DNA of 64,000 nucleotides from assembly GCA_947462335.1 (NCBI GenBank), contig OX381708.1, forward strand, positions 8,804,001 to 8,868,000, given 5' to 3'. Positions within the stretch are counted from its first letter, which is position 1, and the number at the start of each line of letters is the position of its first letter. Source of the DNA: Harmothoe impar (lineage: Eukaryota; Annelida; Polychaeta; Phyllodocida; Polynoidae). Shown one piece after another: positions 50,501 to 62,500 of this stretch. The position numbers and the translations under genes were made by a program. The notes beneath the pieces were generated by a model. The model saw nothing but the letters and a program-made list of their open reading frames with translations. It ran no database searches and was not told the DNA's origin.

Positions 50501-53500
50501 GATCGCACCCAGGACCTCTCACACACAAGTCCAGCGACTTACTCATTAGGCCACCAAATCTCCTTGTAGAATCATGGTGATTATCATGTTTATGTGGAGC
50601 CACAATACTTCCAGACCGCCCAGCACTAGTGTGTGGAGATGGTTGCCCCGGATCCGGAGCACCACCCGTCGCCACACCGAGTTCAGTGCACTCCTCCGAA
50701 GTATCCATCATGGATTCTCCGTCATCGTCCTCCTGGGTGACTGTTGAGGTGTTCTTAGCCCCACCAGTCAAATCTACCACTTTCGCTGGTGCGAGCACTT
50801 CCGGCACCTTAAAAGTGGCATCTGGCTTCTCCGGAGCTGGGTCCTTCGGAGTCGGCCAAACAGGTGGAGTCACAGGTGTCTCCTTACCAACTAGAGTGGC
50901 CAACGACGAAACCACTGCGGGCTTCGATGCAGTGTCCAAACTGAAGTCAATATGAACCAGCTCCTGGAGAGTTTTTACATGCTCCGTTAACCAGCTCGCA
51001 GTGTTAGATGTCTTTGGACGCCCACCCTTACCAGCAAGAGCAGCAGTGGCATTCACCGCGGCACTCTTATCTAAGTCCTGGGTCAGAGACACCAGGTCTG
51101 TCAAAGGCTTGGCAGACAGGTTCTTAACCACCGACTTCCTCAGCTCGCTGTTGGTTTTCTTCGGCCCGAAGCTGCCTTGGATGTGGCTTCAACTTTTGCA
51201 TCCGCACCACCCTTTGGCTTCTTGACCTCCTTCGCTGCACTACTCGCAGTGGAGGAGGAGACGGAATCCTTCCGGGCCTTAGTACTGGAAGTACCTGGCT
51301 TCTTTGGTTTGGACACGGATGTTCAGTCCGAAGACTTCGATCTCGCCCTAGGTGCTTTCTTGGTTCCACTAGTCCGGGTAGTAGGACCAGTCGACACATC
51401 GGATTCGTCACCACTCGCGGCGCTCTCCTTCATAGTCAGCTTGCAACTCACCGACTGCTTCATGTTCAGCAAGACCCTCAGACTGGCCAACCGCGAGGGG
51501 TGGTACATAGTTCCTGTTGCCTCCGGCTCAACTTCGGTTGACCCAAGACTTGTGGGCAGCATGAAATCCTCATTGCTCGCCGGCGACGGGGACTTCCTGA
51601 TCGGCGAGATAACTGCGTCGACGTCCATGTCAGCGAGCTTCTCGGACAGTTCATCCTCTGACCCACATGTAGCGGTGTTCAGAAGTCCCTCGACAGCGGA
51701 TGCTTTCTAGGGGTCCACAGTTGGTTTGGACTGGTGGAGCTGCTGCTCTGCCATCCTCCCCCTCGGCAAGGTGTCGTTAGATCACTTGGTTTGACGGGAA
51801 TCCAAAGTTTCCCGCCCCCCCTATTCGTCTCTATCTGACCACTAGATGAGGGAACAATCTGCTAACACGCTTTTCCGACCGCTTTCCTCCCACACGCCTG
51901 ACCTAGCGGGATGCCAAAACCAAGATGGCGATTCCCGCTTTGTTTTTAAAACAATGCGCATGTGCGCGCCGTCTCGCGTGATTAGACCCGATCCCCGTAA
52001 CCCGGTCTGACCTCATCTCACTTAATGAGGTCAGCACCTTTCCTGCCCCGCTGAAACAAGGTGGGGGACCGCCGCGCCACTCGGGCAGCTCACAAGAGCC
52101 GCAGGTACAACAATAAGAAGCGCATCTGGAGTATTTTGTGAACATTTATAGGATATCAAAGATCACCGCACCAGATTATCCGTTCACCACCCTCTGGGTT
52201 TACTTCTTTATTCTTTCCCAGCGGCTCTGATTGCCCCTGTTCACAACACACACATAACATAAAAAGACAACACAGGACACCACACTTGTTGTGTAACAGG
52301 TTATAAAGGTTACTGCCCCCGAGGGCTCCTCCGGACGGGGTTGCCGTCCGCATCAAATAACCTGGCCGGAGGACACTTGTTTTTAACCAACAATCCACCT
52401 TGATTTTGGTTTTCTGCGCCCTCCTTCCTTCACCTGCCGAGACTTTCTTTTTCACGGGCTCCAGCAGGAGTTTTCTCACCTTCCTTTTTGGTGGACCCTT
52501 TAGTACCACTCCCAAGGCAAAAAACTTCTCCTCCTGATTCTCTTTCTCAACCACCATTTCCAGGGTGAGCTCCCTCCCAGCCCAAGCAACTAACAGAGCC
52601 ACATGGCTTTTTCGGATATGCCCTTCTTCGAACTGGATCAGCACCGTTTGACTGATACATTTCACCACGGTGTGCGATCCATCCCAGTTATTGGCTAAAT
52701 TGACGTTGTACAACGGCTCGTGCAGGTGGATCCCTTTATCCCCCACTTCAAATCGGCGCAACTTCAGGACCGCGTCATACAGCGCCGCAAAATCCAATCC
52801 CAGTATCCCATCAGCAAATTCTGCAATGGCGGGAGAAGCCACATACTCCTTCCTCCCAATCCGGAGCGGTATGAATGCGCGCCCATAAGTCTGCATACTT
52901 GACCAAACGGCCGAACAGGCGCTTACCTTAGTTCTGAAGTCATCGCGACTGCTTGGCATAAGTGCATAGAAGTTTGAGGAGATAAAGGAGTGGCTATCTT
53001 CTGTATCTACTAAAAATTCAACCGCCCTACCGGCCACAGTAACAGACACATACCACCGCTTCCCTCCCAAGGGAGACAGGTTTACAGTGAAGCGTTCAAA
53101 GTCCTTCGGAGCAGCCAAATCTAACCCACGTTTCTTTAGATGATGGAAACAAGGGTGATCAGGGGAAAGCTGGGTACTCCCTACCAAGACGGTGTCCTCG
53201 ACATCCGTCACTTTCTCGTCTCCATCAGTAATGGGCCTCCCTGCCTCATTGCCGGGCAACTGTTGGACCGAGATATCCATCAGGCCAGTGTCCGAACTGC
53301 TCAAGTTCGCCCCGCTCCCGACTTCATTTCTGTCCTTTGAACTCCACTAGGCTCTACCTCTCTGGTATGCTGGCGTACATCATAGCTCGGGGTCATCTGC
53401 TCGCCTCCTCGGACACTCCTCCAAGGATTTTCTCTGCCAGTACGGACTAGGTTCGCTAGCTATCCGTTCTGCTGCATTCTTGGAGCCCCGAATCTTTGAA

Positions 53501-56500
53501 GTGATCGACAAACACTTTGTGATCGCTGCCCAAGCGTCGGGTTCAACCCCCACATTACGCAGACCAATCCCTGCTATGGCCGAATTGGTCTCATATAGCT
53601 CTTGCATAGCTGCACTCAGAATCGATCGTCTCAGAGTCTTTTTCGGACTCTCCCCTCCGGTCGCACCCGAAGCAGCAGGTTGCCCTTTCAGTCGGTCCAG
53701 ATAGGCTTGGTACGTTCCTTACGCTACTATCTCCTTGGTGGGGTCAACATTTTGATTGAACCACCAATTCTTCTCACTGTCAGCTCTGATGAGCATCCAT
53801 CAAGAATTGCTGCATTGCAGCTTTCTTGGTCCTTAGTAAGTCTACCTCCAACGCGAGACTACACCGAGCCTCCTTCAAGTCATCAGTTTCCTTTAACATC
53901 CCCATCCGGAAGACTTTGTTTTCCTCAGTCATCCAGTCTCTTACTTTGCATAGCCTGTTCAGGTCCGAATTTGTTGTATCGAATTCGGACCGCACACTGC
54001 ATAAAGATTGCGTTAACTTGATGTTCTCTGTTACAAGATCTGACAGTCGTGCATCCTTCTCCTTCAGCTTGGAATTTCTGTAGCATATTGCCCCTTCCAA
54101 AGCTTGTAGCTTATCGCTCCACTGGAGGGAACGAATTTGCAGCGCAATCAATTCCCTCTGGGCCATTCCTGGACTCTGGATTCCCTTAGGGGCGTTAAAC
54201 TGCCCCTCCTCCGGATGTACATCCAACCGAGGTGTAGGCGCTGCCTGTCTGGATCCGCCGATGTTAAACGTAGATTTACCTCTTCGAGCGACCGACTTAG
54301 TAGTTTGCGCGCCCTTCCCATTGGAGAGTTTCCCCTTCCGATTGGCGTCATTGCCCTACCTTGGGCAACTTCACCACGCGTCAGCGTTACTGCCACTCCC
54401 CTAGCAGCCGCTCCATCCGGAGATGAGGCATCACCCTCATCTGACCTCTGTGATCCTTCCAGAGTATGTGGTCTGGTAGCTAGCACAGGCTAACCGGTGT
54501 GACTTTTTTCCCCTTAATATTGGTAAATGTTGTTAAGTAAAGAACAAGGTCGATACAGTTTGGATCAAGTGTACAGGTTGCGAATCTTAGTTTATTCAAG
54601 TTAACCTAGACAGACGTAGCTAATCCTTGCGCACTCCCTATAGAGTTCGGAGGAGGTCAGTAGGCTTGCAGCCGATATGAACACAGGTCTTTGCCCCATC
54701 GAAGGTACAAAGGAAACGATGAGTTCCATCGGACGCTGGCTATATATAGGCAGCCAGCCTGCACGCGCACACGCAGACCGGAAGCCTATAGTGACCTCTA
54801 GCCATACCCCAAGCCCGGAGCAGGTGCTGCCACCTACTGCCGGACTGAAGGGTTCAGACAGAGCTCGCAATGCAGCGTCCAACAGAACCCGCCATATGAA
54901 TAACCCTAGCCCCTACACTATGAAGAGAATGCTAGCCAATTTTACCATAGCAAATTGTTTTGATTCTGAAATTGAAAAGAAAAGATTTTCTGGACAACAT
55001 CTTGACATGAACATGGCCTTTACCTCTCTAGTCACGACGCCTGGATTGGTCTGTCTAGGAGAGATGCCAGTTCCCCCTGGCAATTTGAAGATGGCAGTTC
55101 GACCACCTATGTGCTAACTCAATGGAAGTCTGGTCATCCTAAGGGTAATCGTCACTGTGCAATCTTAGAAGACACCACTGAAATAGAGTCCAAAGACTGC
55201 GGTGAAAACAAGCGCTTTATTTGTAAGTAGCCCATTTGTTCTATAGTAGGAAAGTCTGTTGCTGAATGAGTCCAAAGCAGGCACTTATTATCAATATCAT
55301 GTCTGTAAGTACTGTGCACAGTTATGTTCCATCTACAATGCTACTAAGAACGTGGCATTTGTTCATACAAACCTATCAAATGCCAGAATACCGATTGGAT
55401 TAAATTAGAATATTTGCACCTTCTGGTTTAAAATTTTAGGGCACTTATAATATATTTTCATTACTTCAGGAATAACTTTCTCAGAGACTTTTATCTTACG
55501 GTATTCTGCATTTCCTTTTAAGGTCAACCTGTCAAGGCAGCACCCGGTAAGTTGTATCCCTTTATAATTTGATTAAAACTAAACTTCAGGTTCAGTATTA
55601 ACTATAAATTTAAACGATGCAAACATTACCTAATTGAAAAAAGCCTGATAGCAACTATTTGGACTTTCGTCCTGTTCACGTCTTATTCTAACTAATGTCT
55701 TCATATTATTGGTTGCAAATAATGTTAAGTGAGTCTATACTGATCTGCTTAACCTTGTAACTATTATAACTATCTTTAACTGATGGAACTGGAGAAAATA
55801 TTTGGATCAATTGGAAAAAGGTTTAATTTTTTAATTTTACCCCATTTAACTCAAAATGCTGTTTCTAATGCCCAATTGAATACAATGTGGCTGTATTAAA
55901 TGGGGTCAGAATGGGGTCTTTCCTTTCGTAAATAGCTTCAGTGGCATGTTATTTAGGCAGAGAAGGTTACACAGCATCCTTAAAGATACCGCACAGGCCC
56001 TTTCTATCCTGAAGAACTAACACCAGTTCCAGCACTAAACACTGGATGGTGCTGCAATAAAATGCACTGGTTATTGTCTGGTTCTAAATATACAGATGTA
56101 CAACTAAACACTTAGATGGCACAAACTCCCGAGTTATGCAGTTTTGGCTAATTCAGGTCTTCTCTCAGCCTTATATCTCCAACAAAATAAAAACCTGTGC
56201 ATCAATTTTTTCAAAATGTTTCTATCTGTGAGAAAATATCCTAAACTTTTAGTTCCGACTTCCCCCACAGGCCCAACACCTTCGCCTCCTGCAGGTAAGT
56301 CATTACAAACATTTAAATAATCAGAGATGTTGAAGGTGCCTGATTATTAAAGCATATTTAAACCATTATGTACAGAACTGTTTGAAAACAAAAGCAGCTA
56401 GATAAGCAACAGTACTGTATTGTTAAAGGCTAGATAATAGAGGCCTCACTGCAACATTAAATATAAGTCTGTAAATAAATGAGAGTTCAGTTTTTACTTT

Positions 56501-59500
56501 CTGTTTAAGAGGTTGTAATAGCTGGTGGCTGGCCATGGTAATCCATTTGATCGGATGCTCACGCAATTGTATTGTATTGTATTGTAAGGGGCAGCTGTGC
56601 TGCTAGGTTATGTGGTATATCTATTGTATGTTATTGTTATGATGTAAAACAACACGGGTTTTATTATTGTTCATAACATGTTTTATTCCTGAATGAGTAC
56701 CAACGGTCCGTTTCATATACATGTACCGTTGTTATCATATTTCGGTTATACACCGATGTCACTGGTACTACCGACAGTAATATCTCGTTAAGGGTTTTAT
56801 AACGCATTACGTAACTATAACACTTGGTGGCGCTGCTGGTATCGTCATGTGACTGCCACAGCCCTGTATATAAGGTGGACTGCTTCCCCAGAGAAGTCAG
56901 GCAGTTTTGGGACTGGTGAGGCAACACCACCCTGCACTCCATATTGACTCTATGCTAAAGTGTAACCTTACTGTATTATTTATAAGATCTGGTTCTGATC
57001 ACTGTATAACTGACAGTTACTGCAGTAAAATAATACTGAACGTTTTCTTTAATCAAGTCGCGGTATATTAAAGCTTAATTGTACCTTGTCTGGTCTTTGT
57101 TCTCATGAAGTCACATTCATAGGAAGCGACCGGCTAGAGTATTTTATGATCAGTCTGTTATCACATGACTTGAGCTATGGATTGCCCCTCACACCAAAAG
57201 AGCCTGGGTTCTTGCATAGCTAGGTTTCTTGGCACACTGAGGTTAGGTTAGTTGAGTTGAGTGAGCATCATATAGCGCACTATGCATATAATATGTCAAT
57301 CAGATAAATGTGCTCCGAAAACAGTCCCCTGAGGACTATTCACATAATAAACAACTTCAACTTCAAGAAACCCATTCACCATTTAATTTAGCCCTTGCCC
57401 AGTGTAAAGGAATCTAAATGATGCTACATGAACAGAGTTGAAGTTGGATTTGAGAGGTTTTCATTCTGCTATTTTATTCAATATGAAAGTAAATGCCATT
57501 AAATTGATTTTAAATCAAAAATAGACAAGGTAGATTCTTCCATGATATATATATTGTAGTGGCAACAGGGGGAGGCTGTGAGCTACACGGCTCCCCTCTG
57601 CCGTTTCTATTAGACACTGTTAAACCATGATTTTTTAGTCTTAACGACGGGAGGGTGTAGTTGGTCAGAACTGCAATAGATTGGACAGCGGCTTTGGTGT
57701 ATTCCGCTGACACATTGAACATACACGCTACAATATATCTGTACAGCTTATCAAGAGCTTTCATTTGGTATAATTACTCAGTATATTATTTGCCTAAGAG
57801 TGACTCTTAAGCAATACTCTTATATTCTTCAATGAACTAAATGGAAATTGATTAAAATGAGATAATTAACACTTGAATTAGACACTAAGCATATTATTAC
57901 AGTCATAAATCATTTGGCCAACACTTTTGGACTAATGGGGATTGAAATCTGTTTTTCAATTTAGGATTCTAAAATATTACTACTCATAGTGTAGAAAAAT
58001 GTCAAAGACTCTCTCCAATAATTTTATTTTTCTGCCCTATGTTACTTTAACAGGGAATATTCAGGGTCTTTAAGGTGGTCTTTCAACGTCTGACTTATTC
58101 TGTTACATTGGGTCACATATATATACAAACAAAGTGATGATTGATAAACTTGATACCAAACTTAGCTGTCTAAACCAATGTGGAGTTATCTTGTCTAACT
58201 AGATACAGAATAACGGATATTGTAGTAAATGTCCCAAAGTTCTAATAACCCTTTCCAAATGCCCACAGAGACCGCTGGCTGTTATGGAATACAAGCTATC
58301 AGCCGCTCTGGACAGCTAGGCTCCACTATGAAGCTCTACTATGGTATAGACATCCCCTGCAGTGGCACACTGACAGCCATAACTGTGTATGTGAAACGGA
58401 CTGGAAACGTCTTCATTGACATATGGACTCAGGTGTCTGCAAACGACTACCTGTTGGCATATTCCCAGGAGTTGGTAGTCACCTCATCAGGCACCCATAC
58501 CTTTTCTGTGCCTGGCACAGTCAATGTAGATCAGTGTAGCAAGGTCGGCCATCACAACAGGTACTCGGACACAGCCCCTTACATTGCATGTGCAACGTCT
58601 GGTGAAACCGAGTACCGCTACTTTAGGAAAAGTGCAACCCATGAGGAGGGCTTTACACCCGGTGTCACCATGTACTCCCAGCTCAGTGGTTCTGAGCACA
58701 TTGGAGAGCTTGCTCCTTCCATTCACCTGCATGTGTCTTCAAGCAGTGGACGTAAGTGTTTATATTCTCCACTATTGTGCAATTGCTAGATATGCATAGA
58801 AAAACAGTGCAAAAATATATTCACACATTATGAGATAACAGGTTCATATGAGATATAAGTAAAGTCTATACTAAATCTGTTTAGAATGTTGCACAAAAAA
58901 AAACTTTGAATGTACAGAACACTAACAGCTTCAATATTATGCATAATGAGGTTCAGAAAGGTCAGGAAGATAAATTAGAAGATCAAGGTTTCATACTTGT
59001 TTAGTGTTTGTAAAAAAGATATACTTTCTACCAATCAACTTACATGCAATAAAGAAAAATCCAAAATGCAAAAGGGAAAAAATATCTGCAGCCATTTAAA
59101 CTCATCAAAGTAGAGTTGCAATGATGTTGTGCATTTGTGGATTATGCCAACCCAAAGAGCGGCTATTAACCCTGTATAGGCGACAAATCTTATAAATGCA
59201 GCCCTGGCAATTAACTGACCAGGACTGCACATATCCATCATGACCTTATTTGATTTGTGTGTCTGACAGCGGACAGTTCAAGTTGCCAGTGGCCGACTAC
59301 CCCCGCAGCCACCACACCTTCCCCACCTGCAGGTAAGATGTTACACACACTTAAAACATCAATCTTGAGTATCAGAATACTTGTACACTCTCATTTATGT
59401 ATCAGATATTATGGCTAGCACTTTTGTAACTCGCTAGTGTATCATTCAAGGATGAATGCCAAACTTATGGTGTTGAAACACTCCCCAAGAATCAGCATGA

Positions 59501-62500
59501 TGCACCATCCTTCCTTAAAGGGTCAACAGGGGCTATGCAAAACAGCAGTCCATGGATAAGTCAATCGGACTGTGGCATTCACTATAAAATAATAGTAACA
59601 TATGCCTCCCCCCTACGCTTTACTGGCACTATGGGATAGTGTTCAGTGTGTGAGCATTTTTTGTGATCAACCCTTCTCTGGTTCCTGGTGACAGTGACAG
59701 CATAGCACCTTTCTCACAAATGCATGCATCCAAGTGATCTAGGACACATGCATGGGACTTTAATTAACCCTCTCACTGCCAGCAGGGTGCTATAGCGGCC
59801 AGAGCACCTAATCCACTGAGCTGAACGAAGAAATATTACTCAATATTGATGAAAATATTTTCTTAGAAGTTTTAGTCAGAATATTGCATGTTCGGTATCA
59901 TATTTTAGCCTATGGCATCCTTCTTCACATCCTACATCCCATTTTTGTTTAAAAACAACATTCATTGAGTATCTATGCCAAGACTACATTTCAATTTTAG
60001 AAATTTATAATTTTCTTACATTTTTGGGAAAACTACAGAGAAATCTGGCAGTGGGAGGATTAAGAACAAAAAGTACAAGTGGATGGAATCGTAGAATGAT
60101 CATCAGTGCAGTAAGTTGGTTGTTGCAAGATTGGCACGGACACTAATCATTGAAACCTTCCTCTGTGTTTTTGGCTAATGGAGAAGAAGGAAATACCATT
60201 GTTCTCATATTGCACATCTGCAGCATCACTAATTCACTGCTCCGCACTGCATTGGTACATAACCCAAAGCCTTCCGGTGTGTGTCAATCCAGTATGATTG
60301 GAATTACTTAAAGAGATTAGCGCCATTGAAGCCCATCAAAGATGTCCAACAAAGGTTAAATATTGCTAACCATGTGCATCATCATTACAGCACTGATCAT
60401 TACCTTTCAGCCGCTGCCACTACTACAGTAGCAGGCTGCGTTGGAGCCAACTTTGATGCATATAATGGGGGTTGCTATGAGAAACATTCTGCTGCAGCCC
60501 ATGCATCTGCTGCCGCGCAGTGCGTGCTGGTCTCCGTGCAGTCTGACGCACAGACCACCTGGATACGTGACTTTGTAGGGTAGGTGTTTTGAGCCCGTTT
60601 GGGGGGACTGGCAGAGGAAAGTGTGGTTGCCTTCCTTGCTTGATCGGAAATCTTTTAGCGGAAAGACACTCCTCTCCTGCTTAGGGCTCAATGCATGCGC
60701 CCCTCTTTTCTCACCATAGCAAAGGTTCAATATTTGACTGGTCGAGGGGTGACATTTTTAGCAAAAACATCACCCATTGTAGCTTAAATGTTAGTGAAAT
60801 TGAAAGTTAACAGCTTTGGACACATGACAAAAAAAATAAGCAAAGGTTGTTCATGTATTTTAAGTTGAAAGCTCAGAATGATGCATGTGTCATGCAGCTC
60901 AAGAGCAGGTATTCATTTAATCATTATGAGGCCATTAAAGGGTTAATCATGCACTTCATTTTGTACAGCCATGACACCTGGATTGGTCTAACTAGGACAG
61001 ATGCCAGTTCCCCGTGGCAGTTTCAAGATGGCAGTTCCACCACCTACGCACTGACAAAGTGGAAGTCAGGACACCCCACCAGTTACGGTCACTGTGCAGT
61101 CATTGATAGTTCTTACAAAATAGAGTCAAAAGAATGCACTCATTGGAATCGCTTTGTTTGTAAGTATTGTCTAGTTATTCATAATGATAAAAGGTATGAA
61201 TATTTTACTAGCACAAGGCTAAGCATTAGTCAATGTCAGACCATATATCTAACTTCCAGATACTTTAAAGTGGCATGGTCTAATATTTAACATACTTTAG
61301 ATCCTACTTAAAGTGGCATGGTCCATATTTTAAATTCTACCTAAATGAGTTCAAAATTATAATATCATATTTGGAGGATAGAGCACAAAAAAATATCATC
61401 GATGTGCAATAAGAGGCAATTACGAGGGTCCCATGAGCACAGGTGTAGCCTTTTACAGTGTATTTCTCAATGGGTGGACTTATAGTGTGCACTCCAAAAT
61501 TCTCAACTTGAGCATAAAATTCATAATTAGCTGAATTCTGGGAAACAATGTTTAATAAAGTAGGTAGGACATGAAGTATGGTTAAATTGAACTTTTAGCA
61601 AAAGTTGTTTTTGAGCCCTAATCATGGGATAATGCCACTTTAAATGTGTTCAAAATGATGTTCCAGTATCATATTTGGAGGATGGGGAAACTTCTTCTAT
61701 GGCCAATAAGAAGGCACCATGGGGACTAACTACAGCATTTTACAGTGTATTTTCAATCATAGCATGCACTCCAAAAATAGTGAATTAAGTCTAAAACTGA
61801 CAGTTATCTCAATTATCAGCTAAATTTCAGGGAATAATTTTTCCTTAAGTACATCAAACATGAAGGATAGTTATAGTGAACATGCTGGAGTATTTTAAGG
61901 TTGATTCCTCAAACTAAATCATCAGACCATATCACTTTAAAGGTATTAATTACAGACATCTAATTCCTTCTTCTTTAGCTCATATGAACTGTGTATATTA
62001 ACATACTTCTATGCTTTTAAGATTTACTCATGGATCATACTTTGTTGTTTACATGGCTGACTGTCAGGATAAGGTTGATTATAACAGTTACTCTTACTCT
62101 AATAGTTTATACTAGTTAGATCATTGTGGTTGTCCTTTGTAGGTGGGGTAGGAGCAACTCCAGGTACTACAAGTAAGTCTAGTCAATCCCTGTAACACTA
62201 GTACAAGTATACAGAACATGGCCATTGCCTTTTAAAGTCCCAATTTATCCCAAAATGATGGCCATAGGAATTATTATTGTATTGTATAATATAGCTGGCA
62301 TTTAATTTAAATGTTAATTATCTCATTTTAATTAAATTCCATTTAATTGAACAAAAAAGTATGAAAAATATCACCCAACAGTGAATATTGCCTAATATAC
62401 TACTTGTCATATATCAAATGAAACCTCTTGATGAGCTGTACCTGAATATGGCAAGTATAAATATATTTAGAAATCAAACTCATGATGTAAGGGAGCATCT

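Larger units (their letters stand above)
49549..54497 (-). mobile_element. Internal region of gag-protease LTR retroelement
   Basis: The two LTR copies enclose about 4.9 kb with minus-strand coding frames: a coiled-coil gag-like segment, an aspartic protease, and a Ser/Lys-rich protein. I find no reverse transcriptase, RNase H or integrase motif. The base composition is more GC-rich than the surroundings (51.0-54.4 kb). A MITE and a tRNA-like SINE have inserted near its 3' end. The primer-binding site and polypurine tract could not be identified. Confidence 0.75.

Noticed and set aside
51177..51710. 177-codon plus-strand frame
   Set aside because: Shadow of the minus-strand Ser/Lys-rich retroelement protein in a GC-rich stretch.
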